49,918 bases of DNA, taken from assembly GCA_905197665.1 (NCBI GenBank), contig CAJJZP010000018.1, forward strand, positions 1 through 49,918, written 5' to 3'. The position numbers and the translations under genes were made by a program. The notes below the pieces were generated by a model. It had not been told where the DNA came from, searched no databases, and saw only the letters and a list, made by a program, of their open reading frames with translations. The number at the start of each line of letters is the position of its first letter. Position 1 is the first letter of the stretch. The DNA comes from an uncultured Collinsella sp. (GTDB lineage: Bacteria > Actinomycetota > Coriobacteriia > Coriobacteriales > Coriobacteriaceae). Of the stretch, positions 1 through 8,077 are shown one piece after another.

Positions 1-48
<48 letters not shown>

Positions 49-80
49 ATTTGAGGTGTGCCTTGTTTCAAGGCTTGATT

Positions 81-108
81 AGTATAACCAAGGACGCGTT
101 CCGGTCAA
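81..108 (-). promoter_or_regulatory. Promoter of tRNA-Phe
   Basis: On the minus strand there is a -35 hexamer TTGACC (108 to 103), a 16-base spacer, and a -10 hexamer TATACT (86 to 81). The tRNA 5' end follows about 33 bases downstream. A small palindrome (GCCTTG-TTT-CAAGGC on the plus strand, 60-74) lies in the 5' leader. Both hexamers are close to the sigma-70 consensus. Confidence 0.75.
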
Positions 109-171
109 CCGAGAATTTCAAAAAAGTTTTTGAGCACAGCCTCGGTTCTTTAAATCGGCACGTCAGAGGCA

Positions 172-459
172 TCAGCCGGCAGCAAGAAGTTTTTCGCTCA
201 GAGCCGCACGGGCAAACTCACTTGGCGTCATCCCCTCGGCAGCCGCCCGTCGACGAATGGCCTCCTTCATTCCCAGAGGAATCTTGACCGACAGCGTTGC
301 CGTCCCCTCACCTGAGAGTGGGGGCCGTCCATGCACGATCCCACCAACGGTGTGTTCGCCATCCGGAAACTGTCCGCGCTCGTACGACTCGCACCACGCG
401 TCAATCATTTCATCCGTTACAACCCGACCATTAGCGGCCGTATACGTCTTGCCCATCAT
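172..459 (-). CDS. Antitoxin, ribbon-helix-helix (CopG-like)
   Basis: A 95-residue protein. The C-terminal third has the pattern of a ribbon-helix-helix DNA-binding domain: a beta strand (TATLSVKIP), then helix 1 (MKEAIRRRAAAEG) and helix 2 (PSEFARAALSEKL). The N-terminal half probably wraps the toxin. Its ATG overlaps the upstream toxin stop codon as ATGA, so the two genes are translationally coupled. Antitoxins of this class normally autorepress their operon; no operator is obvious. The gene looks intact although its toxin partner is frameshifted. Confidence 0.75.
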   Translation of the reverse strand: MMGKTYTAANGRVVTDEMIDAWCESYERGQFPDGEHTVGGIVHGRPPLSGEGTATLSVKIPLGMKEAIRRRAAAEGMTPSEFARAALSEKLLAAG

Positions 460-721
460 CGACCCCTTTGCCGAGCCCGTTCAATCTCCTGCCAAAATTT
501 CTTCTGGACTGGAGACAAGGCATGAATGATAAGCCCCCACGGACAAGCTCGACCGCGACAAGCTCCACGCTTCGTCCGTCTGGGAGCCATCCAATCGCAA
601 GCCATCTCGGCGGCTCGTCCTTCGGCTCGCGACGAATGCACTCAGTAACCGCAAGCCAAGCGCTAAGCACCTGCTTTTCCGTCAGGTGCTTTTTAGCGTT
701 GGGATGGATCTCAACATCCAT
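456..721 (-). pseudogene. Toxin of the TA pair (BrnT/RelE-like), frameshifted
   Basis: Starts at ATG 721 behind a strong GGAGGAG site. The first frame reads 64 residues beginning MDVEIHPNAKKH, then a run of five G (534-538, C on the plus strand) shifts the frame. The natural C-terminus (LIIHALSPVQKKFWQEIERARQ) sits in another frame, ends at 456 and overlaps the antitoxin start by ATGA. One extra G in the run would restore a single protein of about 88 residues. Otherwise the reading frame runs past the antitoxin start and gives a scrambled tail. The layout fits small RelE-fold (BrnT-like) toxins; the family name is tentative. The lesion may be a real inactivation, slippage-based switching or a sequencing error. 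Confidence 0.6.
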
Positions 722-779
722 GCATCTTCTCCTCCATCTTACCCAATTTCGTATGACGAAAGTCCGCTGTCGCCAATTC

Positions 780-1139
780 TTAAGCCGGCACGCGTTGGAG
801 AGCAGGGGTCGAAACAATGATTGAAGGACGCTCTAGTACGGCCCAGGCGCCGGGGCAGGAGCACATACGCCAGGGACGTACGTTTTCGTAGCATACGAGG
901 ACATAGCCACGTGCATCGATAAAGGTGATATCGATGGGATAGGCCATGAAACACGTATGGACCGAAGAGCAGCGTGGAAATGCCATGACGAGCGGCAGAC
1001 CGTTGGCGGCAACCGGACACCGTCCCAGCATGCCGCGCAGGCGCACGGCAAACGACTCCGCCACCGCAAACTCGGCCGGCGTCCAGCCCAGCCTATTGAG
1101 TGCCCGCGCGTAGGCGATGTAGGACGAGACCGCGGTCAC
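780..1139 (-). CDS. DUF192 family protein, last gene of the Tad operon
   Basis: A 119-residue protein with the DUF192 core: a PRCSSVHTCFM segment, then PIDITFIDARG, then VRPWRMCSCPGAWAVLE. The start is a GTG at 1139 that overlaps the stop of the upstream TadE-like gene (GTGA), so translation is probably coupled; an in-frame ATG at 1160 is an alternative. No signal peptide is visible with the GTG start. The biochemical role of DUF192 is unknown. Four cysteines are conserved-looking (SSVHTC, VLVC, MCSC). Its place at the end of a pilus operon suggests an accessory role in pilus biogenesis, but that is inference. Confidence 0.7.
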   Translation of the reverse strand: MTAVSSYIAYARALNRLGWTPAEFAVAESFAVRLRGMLGRCPVAANGLPLVMAFPRCSSVHTCFMAYPIDITFIDARGYVLVCYENVRPWRMCSCPGAWAVLERPSIIVSTPALQRVPA

Positions 1140-1612
1140 ATGACCACCCCCGGACGCCATGGATCGACCGTCACCGCGCGCTCGTGCGACAACGTTGTCG
1201 GCGCCCCCAGCGGAACGCCAGCGATGCTGAGAGAAGTCGGCCACGGCTCATAGTGCATGGTGCAGGTGTAGGTCCTAAACGTACCGGATAGGGAGAGCAG
1301 GCCACCATCCGATGCCTCCGCGCCTTGCTCGCTCGACACTTCGATCTGCAAGTCATAGCCTTCCATGGCATTCAGAATTTGAGTCCGGACCGTCGCCGAG
1401 GCATCGACAGAGCTTTCGTCGCCCTCCCCGCTCGGCGCCACGGCGTGCGCCAACACGATGTCGGGCACCACGCGGTCGAAGCGCGCGACAGCGCTGGCAT
1501 AGATCATGACGTTGTATACGATGAGTGCCAGCACCAGCAAAACGGGCGTAACCACTGCTATCTCCACCGTCGCTTGGGCGCGCTCCTCGCGCAGACGCAT
1601 GCGGATACTCAT
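1136..1612 (-). CDS. TadE-like pseudopilin (second copy)
   Basis: A 158-residue protein starting MSIRMRLREERAQATVE, followed by a hydrophobic segment (about residues 15-36) and a secreted C-terminal domain. The short charged leader, the AQATVE prepilin motif with Glu at +5 and the TM segment are the TadE hallmark. TadE proteins are minor pseudopilins processed by the prepilin peptidase and needed for Flp pilus assembly. The ATG overlaps the TAA stop of the upstream TadG-like gene, and its own stop overlaps the DUF192 start, so this is a tightly coupled operon end. Residue -1 of the predicted cleavage site is Ala rather than the usual Gly. Confidence 0.78.
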   Translation of the reverse strand: MSIRMRLREERAQATVEIAVVTPVLLVLALIVYNVMIYASAVARFDRVVPDIVLAHAVAPSGEGDESSVDASATVRTQILNAMEGYDLQIEVSSEQGAEASDGGLLSLSGTFRTYTCTMHYEPWPTSLSIAGVPLGAPTTLSHERAVTVDPWRPGVVM

Positions 1613-3777
1613 TACGACCCACCGCCCAGAGCGCCAACCAGCGTGGCGACATCGACGGTGAGCGGGATGGAGCCGCCGCCGGGCAGAGGAATCTCCGCAA
1701 GCGTGAACACCGTACCGCTGATGGTGCGTTCGACTTGATATTCCAACGCCTCGCAAAGCGCCTTGGGATCGGTCACGCCCAACGGAATACTTCGCAGTTT
1801 GTCTTGCGCTTGAGAGAGACCAGCAATGTCAGACCCCGGGCTCTTAATGACGTTGGCGGAATCAGTCAGCACCGGCTTTCGCAGGCGCAAGTCGCACGGT
1901 TCCAAACCCAGCGCCGCCACGGACGCCGAAACGGTATCGCCGAGCCACGATGCGATGGAGCCCAACGCGCCGCTGCCCCCTCCTAGGCCTTTAATCATCT
2001 CGTCCATAAGTTCGTCGGCCGAACCTTGGATGTCTCCGTATCCCACAAGCAGCCGTCCCCAGACATCCATGACGCCATCGAGTACGCCGGCAACGCCACC
2101 CGAGCGTTCCTTCAATGTCGAGAAAAATCGCGAAAGCACGTTGTTTTGCGCCGTCGCCTCATCGGGCGCCAGCACCGCGGCAGAGATGGCACCGCGATCG
2201 CCAAGCCTGACTGCCGTGTTAAACGAAGAGTTGAGCTCATCGGGGCTCGAGATGGCACCCGAAACCGCAAAGGCAACCACGCCGTTGCGACCGGGCGGAG
2301 CGATACGCGGACGCTCGCCCGAAAGCGCTTTAATGGCCTGGTCAAACGCATTGCTCGCACGGTCGGCCTCATCCTCGGTCTGACGCATGAGCTCAAGCTC
2401 TTTGTTCCGACATTTGACGTATTCCTCCAAGGCCTTTTTGAACTCGTCGAAGTGATATTCGAAGCCGTTTTCGATAGAGGTTGAAGGCGCCGCAACAGCA
2501 CCAAGCGACAAAACGCCAAAATGGCATTTGCTGCATTTATCCTGTCCATCGTAATCGGCAACCGAAGCAAATCCGCTCGGCGTCCCTTTCTTATAGTTAG
2601 GGCAGGTCGTCCCGTAATGCAGATACGCCTTGTCATCGTTCACGCTAGTCGGCCACACCGCATCGGTATAGAGTTCCGTCGCCCGAACCTCATCAGAGTT
2701 GCGCGGCAGCAGCGGAATATAGGAGGAAACCCTGTCTCCGTTCTCGGTTATATGCGCCCGATCGACCTCCGCGCTCGCATAGGTATAAAACGCCTTACGC
2801 GCCGCAGACTCTGCCTTCATCTCGACACTCGAGCCGTGGGGCTTCTCATTTGTCAGACGCCAATGGTAGTAGTCCTTCGCGCGATCAAGGGCAACTTGGG
2901 GCTCCCACGTAACGCTCGATGAGTAATGCGGATTTTGAACACCGGAGAGATCCGTTAGGCTTTTCGCACGCTCCCACATGCAAGAACAGCTGCCGACCGA
3001 GCCCTTGTCAGACCCACCACAATCCGCCAGCCAAGCACGCTCTTTAGCCTTCGCCGTGTCCTCAGAAGCCTTCCGCAGCTCCTCGGCCGCACACTCTAAA
3101 TCATCTGATGTGTCTTTAATGGCATCGGTCGAGATCTCGGACCCCTCGAGCGCAGCGAAGTCAGACTCGGATGTCCTGGGCACGGCAAGCGCCGTACCGG
3201 TATAGGTCACACTATCGGTATCCTGCGCCGACACCGCCTGCGTGGCACGCGCGGCGATCAGATACGGCAGGGCCGTCTCGATTTTCTGTAAGCCTTCCGA
3301 TGCGCTTTTGGCAAACTTGTTGCGCGTTTTAATGATCTCAATCCCGGTGTCGACCATATTGCCGGCAACCGGCTCGGCACCCGGGATGAGGATGGCGACC
3401 AGGCCCGTCCCGATCGTGGCAAACCCCGCCAGCCCCAGACTCAAGATGCTCGCATCAACCACCGTGGCAGCCGTGTGATAGGACGACACTACGTTGGCAC
3501 CCGCCAGCGCGCCACTATCAGCCGCCACCTGAGTATCCCCGGCACGCGACATGCTCCATATCGCCGCGGTCGACGAAAACAACAATGTGAGCACCACTAG
3601 GATGACCACGGCAGAAGAAAGCGTGGTATAGGCGCCGTCTTCGATAAACAGATCGACACCGGCTCGACCCATAAAGCCGCCTCGTTTGCGGAGAGCGCCT
3701 GGTCGACGGCGGGCCGCAAACCCTTGCGTCACCCGCAACAGGCAGCGCCTAATCCCATGCAGCAATCCACGAATCAT
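1612..3777 (-). CDS. Large TadG-like secreted Tad-pilus protein
   Basis: About 721 residues from ATG 3777, chosen because a GGAGG site lies just upstream; longer in-frame starts lack one. The N-terminus is basic, followed by one membrane segment (around residues 45-70) after which comes the sequence AGDTQVAADSGALAGA, typical of TadG/Tad-associated envelope proteins. The long outer part is rich in charged helices and has Cys pairs (CSCMW, CSKCHFG, CRNKE). TadG-like proteins anchor or organise the pilus at the cell surface. It lies between two TadE-like genes and overlaps the upstream one by 29 bases. The length is much greater than a typical pseudopilin. The exact role is unknown. Confidence 0.6.
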   Translation of the reverse strand: MIRGLLHGIRRCLLRVTQGFAARRRPGALRKRGGFMGRAGVDLFIEDGAYTTLSSAVVILVVLTLLFSSTAAIWSMSRAGDTQVAADSGALAGANVVSSYHTAATVVDASILSLGLAGFATIGTGLVAILIPGAEPVAGNMVDTGIEIIKTRNKFAKSASEGLQKIETALPYLIAARATQAVSAQDTDSVTYTGTALAVPRTSESDFAALEGSEISTDAIKDTSDDLECAAEELRKASEDTAKAKERAWLADCGGSDKGSVGSCSCMWERAKSLTDLSGVQNPHYSSSVTWEPQVALDRAKDYYHWRLTNEKPHGSSVEMKAESAARKAFYTYASAEVDRAHITENGDRVSSYIPLLPRNSDEVRATELYTDAVWPTSVNDDKAYLHYGTTCPNYKKGTPSGFASVADYDGQDKCSKCHFGVLSLGAVAAPSTSIENGFEYHFDEFKKALEEYVKCRNKELELMRQTEDEADRASNAFDQAIKALSGERPRIAPPGRNGVVAFAVSGAISSPDELNSSFNTAVRLGDRGAISAAVLAPDEATAQNNVLSRFFSTLKERSGGVAGVLDGVMDVWGRLLVGYGDIQGSADELMDEMIKGLGGGSGALGSIASWLGDTVSASVAALGLEPCDLRLRKPVLTDSANVIKSPGSDIAGLSQAQDKLRSIPLGVTDPKALCEALEYQVERTISGTVFTLAEIPLPGGGSIPLTVDVATLVGALGGGS

Positions 3778-4285
3778 AATCTCCCTCCAGCCATTCGGGA
3801 CGCGATTGATACGAGACATCGACCTTGAGCTCAACGTAGCCGCCCTCGGCGGTACCACCCATAGCCTGCGCAAACGCACCGATCACAGGCAACGGCTTGA
3901 CCTCGCCGGAAACGGACACGGACGAGACGCCACCCGCACCGGCCCGGCCAAGCTCGATATCCCACGACAACGGCCCGCCGGCATGAAAGATCGAAACGTT
4001 GGGCACTGCGGCAAGTCGGCGGCGGGTGAACTCCTTAAGATCGTCGTCCTCCGCCGTCGTCGTGGTCATGAGCCGCGCGGTCTCGGCGGCGGCAGACTCC
4101 ATGACCGCGCGCGTATAGAGCAGGCACACCGGTTGCAGCGCGAGAAGGATGAGTGTCAGAAACGTCGGCAGCAAAAAAGCGGCCTCGACCGTAGACTGCG
4201 CCCGGTCCTCGCGCGCGGCATCAATACAACGCGATGTCCTTAGCGGCCGCAGCGGCGTCGATAACCGACGTCGAGGCAACGCCAT
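3749..4285 (-). CDS. TadE-like pseudopilin (first copy), start uncertain
   Basis: The recognisable protein begins around DAAREDRAQSTVEAAF, a short leader with AQSTVE and a long hydrophobic helix, then a secreted beta-rich domain ending ...DSWIAAWD. No ATG, GTG or TTG lies close to this motif. The nearest are ATG 4285 or TTG 4279, which overlap the upstream small prepilin by about 60 bases and add a 20-residue basic leader. An ATT at 4225 immediately overlaps the upstream stop (ATTGA) and would give the leader length seen in the other TadE protein. Either ATT is used or the protein has an unusually long leader. The TadE family assignment is solid. Confidence 0.68.
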   Translation of the reverse strand: MALPRRRLSTPLRPLRTSRCIDAAREDRAQSTVEAAFLLPTFLTLILLALQPVCLLYTRAVMESAAAETARLMTTTTAEDDDLKEFTRRRLAAVPNVSIFHAGGPLSWDIELGRAGAGGVSSVSVSGEVKPLPVIGAFAQAMGGTAEGGYVELKVDVSYQSRPEWLEGDYDSWIAAWD

Positions 4286-4439
4286 GGGATGCCGCCCGCT
4301 CAACCAGCGCCGCCAAGCGCCCATCGGTGCCGGCAGGCCAAAGTCCCGCGATCGCCAGCACGATCGATAACAGCGCCACCGTGACGATGGCGTATTCGAC
4401 CGTCGCCTGGGCAGATTCCTCACGCAGGACATCATGCAT
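4221..4439 (-). CDS. Small Flp-like prepilin
   Basis: A 72-residue protein, MHDVLREESAQATVEYAIV then a hydrophobic helix and an alanine-rich tail ending KDIALY. The GluTyr pair at +5/+6 of the predicted mature protein is the Flp pilin signature. It starts at ATG 4439 behind a GGAGG site. It differs from the main Flp pilin at 4968 in having a longer C-terminal tail, so it may be a minor pilin or a short TadE-like pseudopilin. It sits between the membrane-anchored protein and the TadE/TadG block, and its stop overlaps the putative ATT start of the next gene. Confidence 0.72.
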   Translation of the reverse strand: MHDVLREESAQATVEYAIVTVALLSIVLAIAGLWPAGTDGRLAALVERAASHGVASTSVIDAAAAAKDIALY

Positions 4440-4440
4440 T

Positions 4441-5004
4441 TCACGATCCCTCCTTTGAGTCCGTTGCCTGCGGGCTCAGGCGCACGGCGCGCAGACGACA
4501 CGAAGCATCGCCAGCATCCGCGGCAATTGTCACCACATCGACCCAGCCGCGTTCGTCGCGCACGATGGCGCCCCACACGTTTCCCTTGATGTCGAGATAG
4601 CCGCTCAGAGCAAGTTGCGCCGTGGGTACCTCGCGATAGGCACGCAGCATATCCGCCGCCGCTTCGGTCATCGGTCGGTCCTCGGACCATGCAAGCCGGA
4701 CCGCAATCGCGTTGCCCTCAGGCGAATCCGTCGCAGTGCCAGACCGCTTGTCGAGCGTCCGCAGAAAGGTTTGCGCCGTGACAGCGACATCCGAATCGTC
4801 CGCATCTCGCATCTCATCTTTTTGAGACGCCACCGCCGAATCTGAGCCCAAATCGGAGGCGGTCCCAGGACGCTGCTGCCGCGCGGCGTTAAGCCCCCAA
4901 AGCACCGCCGCTATCGCCACGGTCAGGCAAGCAAACACCAGCAGCACCCCGATGGGACGCTCGCCCTCTACAGGCTGTTGATGCCCTCGCTGATAGCGTT
5001 CCAT
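4441..5004 (-). CDS. Membrane-anchored protein of the Tad operon, unknown function
   Basis: A 187-residue protein: a basic N-terminus, one membrane segment (about residues 17-40, IGVLLVFACLTVAIAAVLWG) and a soluble outer domain that begins with a low-complexity linker. The start at ATG 5004 overlaps the Flp pilin gene by 37 bases. I do not recognise the family. The topology (short cytoplasmic tail, large outer domain) and its place between two pilin genes suggest a pilus-associated envelope factor; this is context only. It is followed one base later by the Flp-like prepilin leader region. Confidence 0.55.
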   Translation of the reverse strand: MERYQRGHQQPVEGERPIGVLLVFACLTVAIAAVLWGLNAARQQRPGTASDLGSDSAVASQKDEMRDADDSDVAVTAQTFLRTLDKRSGTATDSPEGNAIAVRLAWSEDRPMTEAAADMLRAYREVPTAQLALSGYLDIKGNVWGAIVRDERGWVDVVTIAADAGDASCRLRAVRLSPQATDSKEGS

Positions 5005-5201
5005 AGATCTTGGACCTTGCCCTTAAATGCGACGATGGCGATAATCGCGATCACCACGAGCACGCCGACCAAGATGGCATACTCGGTGGTACCCTGTGCA
5101 CTCTCCTCCTGCAATAGTTCCTTGGCGCGCTGACGAACATGTGCCGCCCGGCAAAACGCCCAGCCCTGGACCTTGCCAGCAGCGTCAGTCATCGTGTTCA
5201 T
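4968..5201 (-). CDS. flp: Flp-type major pilin
   Basis: A 77-residue protein with a 33-residue leader and the Flp core EESAQGTTEYAILVGVL followed by a hydrophobic helix and a short tail KGKVQDLWNAISEGINSL. This is the standard Flp/Fap pilin layout: prepilin leader, Glu-Tyr at +5/+6, one helix and a tiny C-terminus. It would be the main subunit polymerised by TadA/B/C. ATG 5201 follows a good GGGAGGAAT site. It is placed straight after tadC. The residue before the predicted cleavage is Ala, not Gly. Confidence 0.87.
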   Translation of the reverse strand: MNTMTDAAGKVQGWAFCRAAHVRQRAKELLQEESAQGTTEYAILVGVLVVIAIIAIVAFKGKVQDLWNAISEGINSL

Positions 5202-5211
5202 GTATTCCTCC

Positions 5212-5853
5212 CTACATCATCCCGCCTGCTCCCAGCAGCGGGCCCAATATGGACAGAAGCAACGCCGGCAAGATGAGCGTGCCGGTGGGAATCAGCAGCT
5301 TGACGGGCGCACGCTCGATCTCGCGCTCGACCGCGGCGCGATGAGCCGCACGGATCTCGCGACTTTGAGCGGCCAGCGTCTCGGCAAGTGGGGCACCCAG
5401 GGCGAGCGCCTGCCCCACCGTGATGGCAAAGGTCTCGAGCGCTCGCACGTCCAGGTCGCGCGCGGCGGCCAACAACTCGTCCTCACGCGTGCCCACGCCC
5501 ACCTGCCACGCCATGCAGGCGCGCTCAAGGCGAAGAGCCAGCACTGACCGGCGGTTGGCGCAGAAAATCTCAAGCGCCGCATCAAACGAAAGACCGGCCG
5601 AAAGACCCAAGCGCACAACATCGATCATCTCGGACACTTCGCCGAGCGACACTCGCGCCGGGCCGCCCGCTCCAACCGCGCCCTTCACTCGCGCGGTCAG
5701 AGCATCGACCACCGAGCGACCCGCGGCAGCGACCAGCACCGCCTCGCGCTTGCAGGCCCCTGCGACCTTGCGTGCATCCGCCCGATCCAACCCCGTCGCG
5801 ACAAATACGCTCAGGGCGCACAGGCAAGCCGCAACTGCAACCGGGGCGCTCAT
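5212..5853 (-). CDS. tadC: TadC-like platform protein
   Basis: About 213 residues from ATG 5853, which overlaps the tadB stop by ATGA. It carries a type II secretion F domain: SLGEVSEMIDVVRLGLSAGLSFDAALEIF, then DVRALETFAITVGQALALGAPLAETLAAQ, and ends with a hydrophobic C-terminal segment. TadC with TadB forms the inner-membrane platform of Flp pilus machines. Length is short for TadC, and the N-terminal region is mostly one membrane helix. Order tadA-tadB-tadC-flp is that of the known Tad locus. Confidence 0.8.
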   Translation of the reverse strand: MSAPVAVAACLCALSVFVATGLDRADARKVAGACKREAVLVAAAGRSVVDALTARVKGAVGAGGPARVSLGEVSEMIDVVRLGLSAGLSFDAALEIFCANRRSVLALRLERACMAWQVGVGTREDELLAAARDLDVRALETFAITVGQALALGAPLAETLAAQSREIRAAHRAAVEREIERAPVKLLIPTGTLILPALLLSILGPLLGAGGMM

Positions 5854-6776
5854 AGCTCCACCCGCATAATGCGCCGGATAACCACCAGGGCAACGGCGTT
5901 GAGGGCAAGACCCAGCACCACAGCGCCCGCGCCGGCAGGCGTCGCAAGACCGCGACGAAAATCTGCCGAAAGCAGCGCCAACACCGCGCACATGCCCGCC
6001 GGCATCGCCGCGACCATATGCGCAGACATGCGAGCCTGCGACGTCTTAACATCCAGGCGGCGCTTGAGCTCAATGCGCTCCCCCACCATGCTCGACGCCT
6101 CGGACAGTAAGTCGGCAAGCGGAGCGCCGGTGCGCTGAGACACCTTAAGCGCCAAGGTCACAAGCGAAAGACCGGGGGCGTCGATACGCACGAGCAAGTC
6201 ATCGAGCGCGTCGGTCGCCGAGATGCCGCAATCGATCGCCGCCGCCACCCGCAAAAACTCGTTATGCACTGGCTCTTGCGCATGAGCGCCCACAAAGCGC
6301 ATGCCCTGGGCCAGCGAATGTCCCGAGGCAAGCGACATGGAAAGTGCGGTAAACGCCTCGGGCATTGCCTCTTCTGCATCGTGTTGCTCGCGCCGGCTCT
6401 CAAAGCCATCCCGAGCGGCACCAACGGCAAACGGAGCAACAAGTCCCAAGGCAAATCCGAGGGGCGATAACGACACCATCGTTAGTAAAACGCAGCAGAC
6501 ACCGCTCGATAGCAGCAGAAACGCCAAACATCCCGAAGCATCCTCGATCACGAGGCCAAGGCGATGCGCCGGAGCCAGCGATGCCCACGAACGGGCGATC
6601 TTTTTCAGCAGATCGTTTTCCACCAGCTCACGCGGCAGCTTCTCTGCCACCGTCTCGAGCGCCTGACGTGCCAGCTCCGCCGGCGGTACCTGCGGCACAC
6701 GAGGTTCCGCCCCGCACGCCGTCGCGACAGAAAGCCCTGCCAAGCCCCCTACGACGAGGGGCACAGCGATCTCCAT
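5850..6776 (-). CDS. tadB: TadB-like platform protein
   Basis: A 308-residue membrane protein with membrane segments near the N-terminus, around residues 85-125 and at the C-terminus. Between them lies a T2SS F domain (EEAMPEAFTALSMSLASGHSLAQGM and LALKVSQRTGAPLADLLSEASSM). It pairs with TadC under the ATPase TadA to assemble Flp pilin. ATG 6776 overlaps the tadA 3' end by 28 bases. The first 40 residues are a hydrophobic segment plus proline-rich linker. Confidence 0.82.
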   Translation of the reverse strand: MEIAVPLVVGGLAGLSVATACGAEPRVPQVPPAELARQALETVAEKLPRELVENDLLKKIARSWASLAPAHRLGLVIEDASGCLAFLLLSSGVCCVLLTMVSLSPLGFALGLVAPFAVGAARDGFESRREQHDAEEAMPEAFTALSMSLASGHSLAQGMRFVGAHAQEPVHNEFLRVAAAIDCGISATDALDDLLVRIDAPGLSLVTLALKVSQRTGAPLADLLSEASSMVGERIELKRRLDVKTSQARMSAHMVAAMPAGMCAVLALLSADFRRGLATPAGAGAVVLGLALNAVALVVIRRIMRVEL

Positions 6777-8077
6777 TCGTCCACCTCCTCTTGTGTGAGC
6801 GTCCCCGACCGCAGGCCTTCTGCGATAAACGGCGGCTCGCGGTCAAGCGTCCAGGTGCGCTCGGCGGCATCGAACGTCACATAGCGCTCGAGCTCTACGC
6901 CGCCCGATGCGGCGCGTCGCACCCCCGAATACGAGGAGACGAAGCGCCTGCCATCGGCGTGGCGCTCGGACATCACGATACCGTCGAGCGCCATGGCAAT
7001 CTGCTCCTCGATGAGCTCACTCGGCAGGTCGATGCCATAACGTGCAAGCAACGTCAGACGCACCACGGTCTCCTGTTCTGAACCCGCATGAAGTGTGGTG
7101 AGCGACCCGTCGTGGCCCGTGTTCATGGCCTGCAACATGTCGCAGCACTCGGCACCGCGCACCTCGCCCACCACGATGCGGTCGGGGCGCATGCGCAGGG
7201 CATTAGTTACCAGGTCGCGGATCGTCACCGCGCCTTCACCCTCAATTGAAGCCTCGCGCGCCTCTAGGCGCACCACGTGCGGATGATGCGCAAACTTGAG
7301 CTCGGCAGAGTCCTCGATCGTCACGATGCGCTCGCCGGTGGAAATCTCACATGACAACGCGTTGAGCAGGGTGGTCTTACCAGATCCCGTGCCTCCCGCA
7401 ACCGCCAGGTCCTGTCGCAGCGACACCGCGCACGACAGCAGCTGCGCATACCAAAGCGGCAGCGACCCCAGCCCCACAAGCTCGTCCAGCGAGCAGATAC
7501 GGTCCGAGAACTTTCGGATGGTGAGAATCGGTCCGTCAATCGCCACAGGCGGAATCACCGCGTTGACGCGATAGCCCGTTTTGAGGCGGGCGTTGACGAT
7601 GGGGCTGCGCTCGTCGATACGGCGGCCAAGTGGCGAGATGATGCGGTCGATAAGCACACGGATCTGTTCATCATCCTCAAACGCATGCTCGATGGGGTAC
7701 AAAACGCCGCCGCGTTCAAAGAAAGCCGAGCGGCAGCCGTTGATCATGATCTCGGTAACGGTGTCGTCCTCGATGAGCGGCTGCAACGGCCCCAAGCCCA
7801 CCACGTCATCCAAAATCTCGTCGATGATGGTTTCGCGCTCGGGCGTCGCGAGATCGGTCGGCTCCTCAACATTGAGCGCCGCCTCCACCGCAGGACGCAA
7901 TTCCGAGCGGGCAAGTGCCGGGTCGATATAGGCGCTGATACGCGCCACTTCGTCGTAACCCATGCGGTCCATCACGGCGCGCTTGGTGCGTCGTTTCACC
8001 GCGCGGCGACGCCCCGCATCTACAGGCGCTGCCGCCGCTGCAGCGCCGGCAGCCTTAATCCTCGTTTGCAGGCTCAT
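6749..8077 (-). CDS. tadA: Tad pilus ATPase TadA/CpaF
   Basis: A 442-residue type II/IV secretion ATPase. Walker A GGTGSGKTT is at about residues 228-236, followed by the Asp box (IVTIEDSAEL), the Walker B region (RMRPDRIVVGEVRG) and the His box (NTGHDGSLTTLHA). The N-terminal domain includes LGPLQPLIEDDTVTEIMING, a CpaF signature. It powers polymerisation of Flp pili. ATG 8077 overlaps the tadZ stop (ATGA). No residues of the motifs are missing. Confidence 0.93.
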   Translation of the reverse strand: MSLQTRIKAAGAAAAAAPVDAGRRRAVKRRTKRAVMDRMGYDEVARISAYIDPALARSELRPAVEAALNVEEPTDLATPERETIIDEILDDVVGLGPLQPLIEDDTVTEIMINGCRSAFFERGGVLYPIEHAFEDDEQIRVLIDRIISPLGRRIDERSPIVNARLKTGYRVNAVIPPVAIDGPILTIRKFSDRICSLDELVGLGSLPLWYAQLLSCAVSLRQDLAVAGGTGSGKTTLLNALSCEISTGERIVTIEDSAELKFAHHPHVVRLEAREASIEGEGAVTIRDLVTNALRMRPDRIVVGEVRGAECCDMLQAMNTGHDGSLTTLHAGSEQETVVRLTLLARYGIDLPSELIEEQIAMALDGIVMSERHADGRRFVSSYSGVRRAASGGVELERYVTFDAAERTWTLDREPPFIAEGLRSGTLTQEEVDEWRSLCPSS

